The translations under genes were made by a program, and so were the position numbers. This document shows, piece by piece, positions 1 to 10,460 of a DNA stretch of 64,000 nt (position 1 is its first letter; each line of letters begins with the position of its first letter). Source of the stretch: Macondimonas sp045864775 (GTDB lineage: Bacteria > Pseudomonadota > Gammaproteobacteria > UBA5335); assembly GCA_045864775.1 (NCBI GenBank), contig BTVR01000002.1:186001-250000 (forward strand), written 5' to 3'. The notes below the pieces were generated by a model. The model was not told the DNA's origin and made no database searches. It saw only the letters and a list, made by a program, of their open reading frames with translations.

Positions 1-17
1 ATACAGGCTGGGCGGCC

Positions 18-1160
18 ATGATGGTGCCGACCGCTCCGGTGCAAAGCGTGGCGCTCGCCAACGGCATCCCGCTGCGCTTGCAAGTCCTGCCGGGCCGGCA
101 GACGGTCGCACTGGCGCTGTGGTGGTGCGCCGGCCGCGCCGATGAAGAAGCTGGTGAAATCGGCGCCGCGCATCTGCTGGAACACCTGGTATGCGAGGCC
201 GTGGACCGGGACGTGCTCGCGCGCGCTGGCGGACTGTTCAACGGCCAGAGCGGGCGGGAGTGGACCGTGTGGCATGCGTTGGTGCCGACCGATGCCGCGC
301 CGGAGATGTTGCGGGCGCTGGTCCAGGCGCTGCTGGCGCCGCTGCCGGGGGCGGCGCACATCGCGCAGGAAGCGCGGGTGACGGGCCCTGAAATCCATGC
401 CGCGGCTGCGGCCGATGCCTGGGAGAGTCTGGCGCTGCTGGCGCGCTTCGGGGAGCACCCACTCTGCCGCTCGCTGGCCGTCCTGCCGGAGATCGAGCGC
501 GCGGGTCTCGACCGCTTCCGAGCGCGCCTGCTGCTGGGGTCCAGGCTCATGATCACCGCCGCGGGCGCCGTCGATGCAGACGCGCTCCGCGCAGCCGCCG
601 ATGCCTTGGCGTCGCTACCGGCCGGGATTCCGCCGGTTCATGGTTTCCCCCTACCGCCGGATCGACCCGTTTGCGGCCGTCTGCCCCGCGAGGCCGGCGC
701 TGGCGCGCTGTGGCTGCTGCCGTTCGCGGCGCGGATGAACGACGCGGTTGGCGCCCTGGCCGACCTTCTGGCGCATCCCCTGCTGGGGCGTTTGCCGCGC
801 GCGCTGCGATCCGGACCGCACGTGGTCTACGCCCTCGACAGCCGGCTCGAATGGGTCGGCGGCATGGGCCTGTGGTGGCTGCGCATCGATGACGCCCGCG
901 CCGCGCCGCTGCTGGAAGCCGAGATCGACCGTGCGCTGGCCGGTGGCTGGAGCGATGCCGAACTCACCCGCGCGCGCGCCTTGCGTCGCGCCCGGCAGGC
1001 GATCGAGACCGAAGATCCGGTGGCACAGCTCGAGCGTCTGGCCGGTCTGCGGCCGGAGGCGCGCGCCGAATGGCCGACCGCCGGGGAGATGCGCGCCGCG
1101 CTGGTCGCGTGCTGGGGGCGGCGCTGTCGGATGACGGCCGATGAGCGCGCTGCGTCTTGA
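18..1160 (+). CDS. M16 (pitrilysin-like) zinc peptidase, half-length
   Basis: Encodes 380 aa. The inverted zinc motif HLLEH is seen at residues 52-56, in the usual place near the N-terminus of M16 peptidases, followed about 70 residues later by a Glu-rich stretch (GPEI, Glu125) that could supply the third zinc ligand. The rest is Ala/Leu-rich with no signal peptide, so a cytoplasmic or peptide-processing role is likely. Full M16A enzymes such as pitrilysin or PqqF are about twice this length; this is closer to one M16B subunit. Two adjacent ATG codons (18 and 21) could start it, and only 17 bases of upstream sequence are present, so a link to a preceding partner gene cannot be judged. The substrate is unknown. 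The family call is fairly safe; the specific function is not. Confidence 0.65.
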   Translation: MMVPTAPVQSVALANGIPLRLQVLPGRQTVALALWWCAGRADEEAGEIGAAHLLEHLVCEAVDRDVLARAGGLFNGQSGREWTVWHALVPTDAAPEMLRALVQALLAPLPGAAHIAQEARVTGPEIHAAAAADAWESLALLARFGEHPLCRSLAVLPEIERAGLDRFRARLLLGSRLMITAAGAVDADALRAAADALASLPAGIPPVHGFPLPPDRPVCGRLPREAGAGALWLLPFAARMNDAVGALADLLAHPLLGRLPRALRSGPHVVYALDSRLEWVGGMGLWWLRIDDARAAPLLEAEIDRALAGGWSDAELTRARALRRARQAIETEDPVAQLERLAGLRPEARAEWPTAGEMRAALVACWGRRCRMTADERAAS

Positions 1161-1308
1161 GGGTCGGCGCCGGTGTGGCATCGGGCAGCGGCCCTTGCGT
1201 CGTGCGGGCGTGCACGCGGGGGGACGAGGTGCGGTGTGGCCGCTTGCCGAGAGGGCGGCGGCCGCAGGGATCTGCGGTCGCCCGGTGTGTGGATGATGCG
1301 TGCGGGTT

Positions 1309-2775
1309 TTAAAGGATGTCGGCGGCGTGATCGGCCAGCCGCGAGCGCTCGCCGCGCACCAGCGTAATGTGCCCGCCGTGCGCCCAGTTGCGGAAGCGGT
1401 CCACCACATGGGTGAGCCCCGAGCTGGTTTCGGTGAGATAGGGCGTGTCGATCTGGGCGATGTTGCCCAGACAGACGATCTTGGTGCCGGGCCCGGCACG
1501 CGTGATCAGGGTTTTCATCTGCTTGGCGGTGAGGTTCTGCGCCTCGTCGATGATGAGATAGCGATTGAGGAAGGTCCGGCCGCGCATGAAATTGAGCGAG
1601 CGGATCTTGATGCGATGGGCCAGCAGATCCTGCGTCGCGGCTCGTCCCCAGTCGCCGCCTTCCTCGCTGTGGGTCAGCACCTCGAGGTTGTCCATCAGCG
1701 CGCCCATCCAAGGCGTCATCTTTTCCTCTTCCGTGCCGGGCAGAAAGCCGATGTCCTCGCCGACGGGGATGGTGACCCGTGTCATGAGGATTTCGCGGTA
1801 GCGGTTCATTTCCAGGCACTGGGTGAGGCCGGCCGCGAGCGCCAGCAGTGTCTTGCCGGTGCCGGCGCCGCCCAAGAGCGTGACGAAATCCACCTCCGGG
1901 TCCATCAAGAGATTCAGGGCGAAGCTCTGCTCGCGGTTGCGTGCCCGCACGCCCCAGACGGCGTTCTCGCGGTAGTTGCGCAGGATCTCGATGCGCGCCG
2001 CGCCTTGCGTGACCTCCCGCACGATGCCCTCGAACTGGCCATCGGGCGTGTAGAGGCAGAGGTTGGGCGTCCAGCCCGCGACCTTGGGACCGATCACCCG
2101 GTAGAAGGTCCGGCCCTTCTCGTTCCAGGAGGCCATGTCCTTGCTGTGGGTGTGCCAGAAATCCTCCGGCAGCTCCTCCCAGCCGCGATAGAGCAGGTCG
2201 GCGTCGTCGAGCACCTGGTCGTTGAAGTAGTCCTCCGCGCACAGGCCCATGATGCTGGCCTTGATGCGCAGATTGATGTCCTTGGACACCAGCACCACTT
2301 CGCGGTCGGGATGGCGCGACTGCAGGGCCATCACGGTGGCGAGCAGCGTGTTGTCGGGCTTGAGGCCCGGCAGGCTCACGGGCATGGCGGCGGCCGGCAG
2401 CGCTTCGGTCTGGAAGAACAGCCGTCCGCCGCGATCCTGGACGGGCGCGTCCGGCGCGGCCGGGCGCATCAGCGGCAGGCCCTCGACGACCGCCTGCTGG
2501 TCGGCATCCTGCATCAGCTCGTCCAGGAAACGGCTGACCTGGCGCACGTTGCGGGCGACCTCGGAGGTGCCCTTCTTGGCGGCGTCGAGTTCCTCCAGCA
2601 CCACCATGGGAATGAAGACCGCGTGCTCCTCGAAGCGGAACAAGGAGGTCGGGTCGTGCATCAGCACGTTGGTGTCGAGCACGTACAGCCGGGTGCGGGC
2701 GATCCCCGGCAGGGCTTCGGCCAATTCCTCGCCGCGGATGCGCCGGCGGCGGGCAGCGCTGACCGGCGGCGTCAT
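1309..2775 (-). CDS. PhoH-family ATPase with N-terminal PIN domain
   Basis: Encodes 488 aa. The N-terminal part (about residues 29-180) is a PIN nuclease-like domain, with VLDTNVLMHDP (Asp34) and a VVLEELDAAKKG acidic motif. The C-terminal half is the PhoH ATPase domain, with Walker A GGAGTGKT at 302-309 and a Walker B region YLIIDEAQNLT near residue 419. PIN-PhoH proteins are thought to be RNA-unwinding or RNA-cleaving enzymes acting in the cytoplasm. The start codon overlaps the stop of the upstream peroxiredoxin gene (ATGA at 2772-2775), so the two are translationally coupled. The architecture is standard and of usual length. The cellular substrate is not established for this family. Confidence 0.9.
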   Translation of the reverse strand: MTPPVSAARRRRIRGEELAEALPGIARTRLYVLDTNVLMHDPTSLFRFEEHAVFIPMVVLEELDAAKKGTSEVARNVRQVSRFLDELMQDADQQAVVEGLPLMRPAAPDAPVQDRGGRLFFQTEALPAAAMPVSLPGLKPDNTLLATVMALQSRHPDREVVLVSKDINLRIKASIMGLCAEDYFNDQVLDDADLLYRGWEELPEDFWHTHSKDMASWNEKGRTFYRVIGPKVAGWTPNLCLYTPDGQFEGIVREVTQGAARIEILRNYRENAVWGVRARNREQSFALNLLMDPEVDFVTLLGGAGTGKTLLALAAGLTQCLEMNRYREILMTRVTIPVGEDIGFLPGTEEEKMTPWMGALMDNLEVLTHSEEGGDWGRAATQDLLAHRIKIRSLNFMRGRTFLNRYLIIDEAQNLTAKQMKTLITRAGPGTKIVCLGNIAQIDTPYLTETSSGLTHVVDRFRNWAHGGHITLVRGERSRLADHAADIL

Positions 2776-3257
2776 GCGCCACCGCCCTGGCGCAGCGCCT
2801 CGACCGCCGCCAGCACCTCCGGCACATGCCCCTCGACCGTCACCTTGCGCCAGACCCGGGCCACGCGACCCGTCGGGTCGATGAGGAAGGTGCTGCGTTC
2901 GATGCCCATCACCTTGCGGCCGTACATGTTCTTTTCCTTCAGGACCCCGAACAGGTTGCAGAGCGTCTCCTCGCCGTCGGCGATGAGGGGGAAGGGCAGG
3001 CTGTACTTGGTGCAGAATTTTTCATGCGAGGCCAGAGAGTCGCGGCTGACGCCGACGATCTGCGCTCCCTGTTCCTGAAACGCGGCCAAATGGTCGCGAA
3101 ACGCCTGGCCCTCGGTGGTACAGCCGGGGGTATCGTCCTTGGGATAAAAGTACAGCACGGTGATCCGGCCTTGCAGGTCCTTGTCCGAGAAGGCAAGGCC
3201 CTGGGTAGCCATCGCATTGAAAGGAGGGATCAGATCACCCGGTTCGGGGAAGGGCAT
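2772..3257 (-). CDS. bcp: Peroxiredoxin of the Bcp/PrxQ family
   Basis: Encodes 161 aa when started at the ATG at 3255-3257 (MPFPEPGDLIP), which matches the length of Bcp proteins; the frame is open further upstream but without family similarity. The peroxidatic cysteine motif is DDTPGCTTEG, the PrxQ signature, and a second Cys five residues on is replaced (GQAFRD), so this may be a one-Cys variant or use the later Cys in KFCTKY or ETLCNLF. It reduces H2O2 and organic hydroperoxides in the cytoplasm with electrons from thioredoxin. It is the first gene of a pair with phoH, which it overlaps by four bases. It faces away from dapA, with about 140 bp between them. Confidence 0.92.
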   Translation of the reverse strand: MPFPEPGDLIPPFNAMATQGLAFSDKDLQGRITVLYFYPKDDTPGCTTEGQAFRDHLAAFQEQGAQIVGVSRDSLASHEKFCTKYSLPFPLIADGEETLCNLFGVLKEKNMYGRKVMGIERSTFLIDPTGRVARVWRKVTVEGHVPEVLAAVEALRQGGGA

Positions 3258-3399
3258 GGTGTCGACTCCGAAGTGCAGTGGCGGGGCTGGTGCTCGATCG
3301 GGGTATAAACGCTGGAGTGGCTCGTCTCCTTGGGCCTGTGCGCTTGTTGCCATGCGCGGTTGGGGGGTACCATCACAAACTTTCGCCATGGAGCCGTTC

Positions 3400-4278
3400 A
3401 TGATCACGGGCAGTCTGGTGGCCTTGGCCACGCCCATGCACGCCGATGGGGCGATCGATTGGGACGCATTCGCCCGGCTGATCGAATTCCATGTGGCCCA
3501 GGGCACTGATGCGCTGGTGGTGGCGGGGACGACCGGCGAGGCCTCCACGCTCAGTTTCGCCGAGCACTGCGAGATCTTGCGCACGGCGGTGGTTCAGGTG
3601 CGTGGCCGCATCCCGATCATCGCCGGGACCGGGGCCAACGCCACCTCGGAGGCCATCGAGCTGACCCGGGCGGCCAAGGAAGCCGGCGTCGATGCCTGCC
3701 TGCTGGTCAGTCCCTATTACGTCAAGCCGACGCAGGAAGGACTGTATCGTCATCACAGGGCCATTGCCGAAGCGGTCGCCATTCCCCAGATCCTCTACAA
3801 CGTGCCCGGTCGCACCGGCGTGGATCTCAAGCCGGAAACCGCCGTTCGCCTCGCCTCGGTGCCACACATCGTGGGCCTCAAGGAAGCGACCGGCGATCTC
3901 GACCGCATGCGGACCGTACTGCAGGCCTGCCCGTCCGATTTTGCCGTATATTCCGGCGACGACGCCACTGCCTGCGAGGCCATTTTGATGGGCGCCAAGG
4001 GCGACATCTCCGTCACGGCCAACGTCGCGCCGAAGGCCATGCACGCCATGTGCCGCGCCGCGCTGGACGGGGACGCCGAGACCGCGCGGGCGATCGATGC
4101 CGGGCTGGCGCGCCTGCACCGCGACCTGTTCGTCGAGAGCAACCCCATTCCGACCAAATGGGCGCTGATGCGCATGGGCCTGATCGGCCCCGGCATCCGC
4201 CTGCCCATGACTCCGCTTGATCCATCATGTTACGCCGTCGTCACCGAAGCGCTCGAACAGGCAGGAATTTCCCTATGA
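3400..4278 (+). CDS. dapA: 4-hydroxy-tetrahydrodipicolinate synthase
   Basis: Encodes 292 aa, the same length as E. coli DapA, when begun at ATG 3400 (MITGSLVALATPM). A GGAG lies seven bases upstream of this codon; a further ATG at 3388 is in frame but less likely. The enzyme condenses pyruvate with aspartate-semialdehyde, the first step of the lysine/diaminopimelate branch. Visible motifs are GTTGEASTL (pyruvate-binding threonines), YNVPGRTG (catalytic Tyr) and VGLKEATGD with the Schiff-base lysine. It overlaps the following small lipoprotein gene through ATGA (4275-4278). In many gammaproteobacteria dapA is likewise followed by a lipoprotein gene (bamC), although this one is far shorter. 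Confidence 0.97.
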   Translation: MITGSLVALATPMHADGAIDWDAFARLIEFHVAQGTDALVVAGTTGEASTLSFAEHCEILRTAVVQVRGRIPIIAGTGANATSEAIELTRAAKEAGVDACLLVSPYYVKPTQEGLYRHHRAIAEAVAIPQILYNVPGRTGVDLKPETAVRLASVPHIVGLKEATGDLDRMRTVLQACPSDFAVYSGDDATACEAILMGAKGDISVTANVAPKAMHAMCRAALDGDAETARAIDAGLARLHRDLFVESNPIPTKWALMRMGLIGPGIRLPMTPLDPSCYAVVTEALEQAGISL

Positions 4279-4544
4279 TGACCCCGCTGCACCGGTTGCT
4301 GCTCGTCGCACCGGTCGTATTGCTTGCCGCATGTGCCTCCAAGCCGTCCTGCGACAAGCAGGAACCCCACTTGGCCGCCCGCTCGGGCCCCGAGGTCGAA
4401 CTGCCCGGCGCCAGCGGCCGCAGCGCGTGGACCATTCCGGCCGGTGGTGCTGCCGACTCCGGGCGCGACATGCGCCGGCGCTCGGACGGGAGCTGCCTGG
4501 ATGTGCCGCCGCCATTCGTGCCGCCGGCCGACGCCGCGCAGTGA
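4275..4544 (+). CDS. Small predicted lipoprotein downstream of dapA
   Basis: Encodes 89 aa from the ATG that overlaps the dapA stop codon. The N-terminus is a clear lipoprotein signal: Met-Met-Thr-Pro, a hydrophobic stretch, then the lipobox LAAC with Cys at about residue 18. The mature part is about 70 residues, proline-rich at its end (VPPPFVPPADAAQ), with no recognisable domain. Its place directly after dapA is where bamC (nlpB/dapX) sits in enteric bacteria, but it lacks the length and sequence of BamC. It should be anchored to the inner or outer membrane; no function can be assigned. Confidence 0.7.
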   Translation: MMTPLHRLLLVAPVVLLAACASKPSCDKQEPHLAARSGPEVELPGASGRSAWTIPAGGAADSGRDMRRRSDGSCLDVPPPFVPPADAAQ

Positions 4545-4608
4545 TTGCAGGGGAGGGCAGGCTGGGGTAACCTTCGCGCCTGCCCGAAACCGGGCACACG
4601 TCGATTCC

Positions 4609-4696
4609 GGAGAGATGGCCGAGCGGTCGAAGGCGCACGACTGGAAATCGTGTATACGGCAACGTATCGAGGGTTCGAATCCCTCTCTCTCCGCCA
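4609..4696 (+). tRNA. tRNA-Ser (anticodon GGA)
   Basis: An 88-nt cloverleaf of class II type. The acceptor arms GGAGAG and CTCTCC pair, the anticodon stem CACGA/TCGTG encloses loop CTGGAAA with anticodon GGA at 4643-4645, a long variable arm follows, the T-loop reads GGTTCGAATCC, and CCA is encoded at the end. It reads UCC and UCU serine codons. Confidence 0.97.
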
Positions 4697-4947
4697 TTTG
4701 CATCGGTCTCGGTTGAGGCCAATCCCATGCATCGATCTGTCTGATCCAGACCAATGCAGCTCCTCAACGATAGGGCATCCGCCCCCAATTAGCCCGCGTC
4801 AAGTTCGGCCAGCTTTGCCATATCGTGAGCATCGATCTCAGGGTCGGCCCACCCCACCTGGGCGCTCAAGTGCCTGGTCCGGTTCGCCTTGCCGGAGCGG
4901 TACCGCGGGGCAGATACCGGCGAATCCGCAGCCAGGCCCGGTGAAGG

Positions 4948-4973
4948 GATCAGCCGCGGCGCCGCGGCTGATC
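4948..4973. terminator. Perfect 26-bp palindrome after katG, possible terminator
   Basis: GATCAGCCGCGGC followed directly by its exact reverse complement, starting 12 bp beyond the katG stop codon. As RNA it would form a strong GC hairpin ending the katG transcript. No T-run follows on the katG strand, so it may act as an RNA-stabilising hairpin rather than a true intrinsic terminator. The rest of the 288-bp gap between tRNA-Ser and katG shows no other feature. Confidence 0.45.
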
Positions 4974-4984
4974 GGTGGTTGGGA

Positions 4985-7144
<2,160 letters not shown>

Positions 7145-7377
7145 GGTGTTCTCCCAGGGGCTTGGTTGATCTCGGGGATGAATGTACGGCGCCGAAGGCC
7201 ATATATCCAATTTATTGTTTGCATGATTTCGATAGTTAAATTGACGCGAATGGCTGCGCCCGTTCGGGTCGCCACGAACGGCGATTGAACGGAGAGTATG
7301 GTAGATTCGGGCCAGACGCTGGCGGTTTTCGACCGACCGGCGCGGGCATCAGCCGACAATACAAGAGGAGACACGAC

Positions 7378-8997
7378 ATGGCTGTTATCGATCTGTTGCA
7401 TCAATCCGTCCAGAAAAAGCCGGACAAGAAGGCCGTCATCGCGCAGGACGGCGAGGTGACCTTCCGCGAGCTCGATGCCGCGAGCAGCCGCATCGCGAGC
7501 CGGCTCCATGCGGCGGGCGTGCGCCGCGGGGACAAGGTCGCGATGGTGCTGGCCAACGATCAGGCCGTGTTGTTCAACGCCAGCTATTTCGGCATCCACA
7601 AGCTGGGCGCGGTGCCGGTGCCGATCAATACGCGCTGGGCGCCGCCCGAGAAATACTATGTGCTGGAGCACAGCGACGCCGTGGCGCTGATCAGCGGCCC
7701 GGCGCATCTGGACACGCTGGCGCCGCTCACCCAAGGTCATCCGGTCGACATCGAAGGCCGGCCGGGGCAGTTCAACCTCAAGCATTTCTTCGTGACCGGC
7801 AGCGAGCCGATCGACGGCTTCGCGGCGCTGGGCAACGTGTTGCGCGAGGGGTCCACTGATTTCCCGCCGCTCGATCCACCACCGACCGACCGCGATCCGG
7901 CCGATCTGCTCTACACCTCTGGCACCACGGGGATGCCCAAGGGCGTGCTGGTGCCCGAGGGCAATCTGGCCGACCAGCCGGGCCAACAGAATCTGGCGCA
8001 GCTGCTCTCGGCGCTGTTCGGCGAAAGCCTGCTGCACGCCGTGCCGCTGTTCGGGTTCACCGGCTGTCACGGCCTGATGCTGATGAGCATCCGCGCCGGC
8101 ATCACGCAGATCGTCCTGCCGCGCTTCGATCCGGAACAGTTGCTGGCATCGATCGAGCGGCATCGCGCCACTTCCATCATGGGCGTGCCGACCATGCTGA
8201 ATCTGGCCATGAAACATCCCAAGGTCAGGGATTACGACTACGGCTCGCTCAAATTCGTGTTCTTCGGCGCGGCGCCGATCCAGCCGGGCACGGTGCGCAA
8301 GATGCTCGAGGTCTGGCCCCGGGTCATGATGCTCAACGGCTACGGCCTGACCGAAGGTGGCGCCGGCGCGGCCTGCATGCTGGGGCCCAATCCGCGCGAC
8401 ATCCTCGACCACCCGGGCTCCGTGGGCAAACCGGTGGGCTGCGAGGTGGTCATCGTCGATGACGACGGCCAGGTGCTGCCGCAGGGCGAGGTGGGCGAGA
8501 TCTGCTTCAAGTCCGGCATCGAGCGGCGCAGCTATTACAAGGGCGAGAAAAATACCCAGGAACTCTGGCGCGGCGAGCTGCTGCACACCGGCGATGTGGG
8601 TTACATCGCGCCCGACGGCTATGTCTATCTCACCGACCGCAAGAAGGACATGGTGCTGCGCGGCGGTTACAACATCTTCGCCATCGAGGTGGAGCGGGTG
8701 CTGCTGGAGATGCCGGAAGTGCTGGAAGCTGCCGTCATCGCGGTGCCACATCCGGATCTGGGCGAGGACGTGCTGGCCGTGGTGGTGCCCCGGCCGGGCT
8801 TCAAGGGCGGCGAGGGCAACTTGACTCCCGAGGCGATCAACGCCTTCTGTCGCCAGCATCTGGCCGACTACAAGTGCCCGCGTCATGTGGTGTTTCTGGA
8901 CGAGTTGCCCAAGAACGCCATGGCCAAGATCCTCAAGGCGGATCTGCGTCAGCGCTATCGCGACTACGTCCTGGACCTGAAGGCCGCGGAGGCCTGA
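7378..8997 (+). CDS. Class I adenylate-forming acyl-CoA ligase
   Basis: Encodes 539 aa from the ATG at 7378, with GAGGAG ten bases upstream. It carries the AMP-binding signature YTSGTTGMPKGV, the A5 motif NGYGLTEGGAG, the A7 motif TGDVGYIAPDGYVYLTDRKKDM and the C-terminal catalytic lysine in PKNAMAKILKADLR. It activates a carboxylic acid as acyl-AMP and transfers it to CoA. The acid cannot be told from sequence; medium- or long-chain fatty acid is favoured because the next gene, 131 bp downstream on the same strand, is an AlkB-type hydroxylase whose pathway ends in fatty-acid activation. No signal peptide is present. Confidence 0.88.
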   Translation: MAVIDLLHQSVQKKPDKKAVIAQDGEVTFRELDAASSRIASRLHAAGVRRGDKVAMVLANDQAVLFNASYFGIHKLGAVPVPINTRWAPPEKYYVLEHSDAVALISGPAHLDTLAPLTQGHPVDIEGRPGQFNLKHFFVTGSEPIDGFAALGNVLREGSTDFPPLDPPPTDRDPADLLYTSGTTGMPKGVLVPEGNLADQPGQQNLAQLLSALFGESLLHAVPLFGFTGCHGLMLMSIRAGITQIVLPRFDPEQLLASIERHRATSIMGVPTMLNLAMKHPKVRDYDYGSLKFVFFGAAPIQPGTVRKMLEVWPRVMMLNGYGLTEGGAGAACMLGPNPRDILDHPGSVGKPVGCEVVIVDDDGQVLPQGEVGEICFKSGIERRSYYKGEKNTQELWRGELLHTGDVGYIAPDGYVYLTDRKKDMVLRGGYNIFAIEVERVLLEMPEVLEAAVIAVPHPDLGEDVLAVVVPRPGFKGGEGNLTPEAINAFCRQHLADYKCPRHVVFLDELPKNAMAKILKADLRQRYRDYVLDLKAAEA

Positions 8998-9128
8998 ACG
9001 GGCGCGGCATTCCCGACGCGTCGGTCGGGGGGCTGTGGCCCTCTTGACCGAATCCAGGGTCGCGCGCAAGCTGACACTTGAATAAAAAATCGGATTCGTC
9101 CTGCAGGACGGATCCAGGAGGAGGACAC

Positions 9129-10361
9129 ATGGACGGTATCATGGCGCCCGCGCGTTCAGCGTGGGCCTATCTGCGTTTTTTCGTTCCCATCGCCCTGTCC
9201 CTGGGCGTGATCTATGCACTCATCGTCGGGCCTGCGAATGTCCTGGTCGGCGTGCTCGCCGTTCTGGTGGGGCTGTCGCTGGCGGAGCGGCTGTCCGGTG
9301 ATGATGAACAGTCCCGTACCTATGGACACCCGCGCATCTTCGTGTGGATGCTCTGGACCTATTTCCCCGTCAGCCTCGTCGCTTTCTGGGCCTTCGTCTG
9401 GATGCTGGCCCACGGGCACAATGGCGGCGACCTGCTCGGTCTGGCGACGCTGGTGCAGTCCCTGAGCGGTTTCGACATGATCGCCGCCCACGCCGGAGAC
9501 GGCTGGGGCAGTTATCTCATCGGCGCGCTGCTCTTTTCCCAGATCGCCTCGATCGGCTCGGTGTCCATCGGCCATGAGCTGTCGCATCGCACCTGGGAGG
9601 CCTATTCGGTCTTCAGCTCGCGCGCGTGCTCCCTGTTCGGCCTGTTCACCTACTACGCCATCGAGCACCCCTACGGCCACCATTTCACCGTCGGGACGCC
9701 AGCCGATTCCAGCACGGCCTTCCGCGGCGAGAGCGTGTACCGCTACTTCCTGCGCACCGCGCCGCAGGACTATCAGACCGCCTGGGCCATCGAGAAGGAT
9801 CGCTTGGACAAGCTGGGACTGCCGACGATGACCTGGCGCAACCGGCTCATCCAGGGCTGGCTTGCCGAGGCGGCGCTGGTGCTGTTCGTCTTTGCGGTGA
9901 GCGGCTTTCTGGGACTCTTCTGGTTCCTCGTGGCCGTGTTCAACGCCCACTTTGGCTACAAGCTCGGCACCTACAGCCAGCACTATGGCATCGTCCGGGT
10001 GCCCGGATCGGAGATCAAGGCGCACCATTCCTGGGATTCGTTCAATCGGGTGACCAACTGGTTCGTGGACAACATCGGCCGGCATTCCCAGCATCATCTG
10101 GACCCTCAGCGCGAGTTCTGGCGGCTCGAGGACGTGCATGCGCCGCGCCTGCCGCACAACATGGGCTACTTCCAGGCCATTGGTCTGGCCATCGTCCCGG
10201 CGCTGTGGCATCGCACCTGGTCACCCGTGCTGCTCGAGTGGGATCGGCTCCATGCCTCACCAGAGGAACGCCGGCTGGCGCACGAGGCCAATCTGCGCAG
10301 CGGTCGACCCGAGCTGATGGCTGCCGCGGCGCAAGCGCAAGCCCACGCGGCCCTCGCCTAG
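9129..10361 (+). CDS. AlkB-family membrane di-iron hydroxylase (alkane 1-monooxygenase-like)
   Basis: Encodes 410 aa from ATG 9129, preceded by a strong AGGAGGAGG. The histidine clusters of the family are all present: HELSHR at 149-154, EHPYGHH at 179-185 followed by TVGTPADSS, and RHSQHH at 318-323. Several hydrophobic segments (about residues 12-50, 72-95, 127-147, 240-275) place it in the inner membrane. It probably hydroxylates the terminal carbon of an alkane or alkyl chain using a rubredoxin. Two motifs differ from canonical AlkB: RHSQHH instead of RHSDHH, and TYSQHYG where AlkB has NYIEHYG. The substrate may therefore differ. No rubredoxin gene is nearby. A good terminator follows. Confidence 0.82.
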   Translation: MDGIMAPARSAWAYLRFFVPIALSLGVIYALIVGPANVLVGVLAVLVGLSLAERLSGDDEQSRTYGHPRIFVWMLWTYFPVSLVAFWAFVWMLAHGHNGGDLLGLATLVQSLSGFDMIAAHAGDGWGSYLIGALLFSQIASIGSVSIGHELSHRTWEAYSVFSSRACSLFGLFTYYAIEHPYGHHFTVGTPADSSTAFRGESVYRYFLRTAPQDYQTAWAIEKDRLDKLGLPTMTWRNRLIQGWLAEAALVLFVFAVSGFLGLFWFLVAVFNAHFGYKLGTYSQHYGIVRVPGSEIKAHHSWDSFNRVTNWFVDNIGRHSQHHLDPQREFWRLEDVHAPRLPHNMGYFQAIGLAIVPALWHRTWSPVLLEWDRLHASPEERRLAHEANLRSGRPELMAAAAQAQAHAALA

Positions 10362-10377
10362 GCGTTTCGGAACACTC

Positions 10378-10406
10378 ACCGCCGGCCGTCTGGCCGGCGG
10401 TTTTTT
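10378..10406 (+). terminator. Intrinsic terminator after the AlkB-like gene
   Basis: A ten-pair stem, ACCGCCGGCC with GGCCGGCGGT, closes a four-base loop (GTCT) and runs into six T residues at 10401-10406. It lies 17 bp after the stop codon of the hydroxylase gene. Confidence 0.9.
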
Positions 10407-10460
10407 GCGCCGTCTCGGCAGGATCCAAGGCCGTCGGCGCCGAAAAAACCCCGCAGTCCG

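Noticed and set aside
827..2827. Very long open frames antisense to phoH and other genes
   Set aside because: In GC-rich DNA the opposite strand of real genes stays open by codon bias. These frames have Arg/Pro/Ala-rich products without motifs, while the opposite frames match known families.
7200..7250. OxyR binding site upstream of katG
   Set aside because: An AT-rich stretch with GATAGTT is present, but the four spaced ATAG/CTAT elements needed for a confident OxyR site are not.
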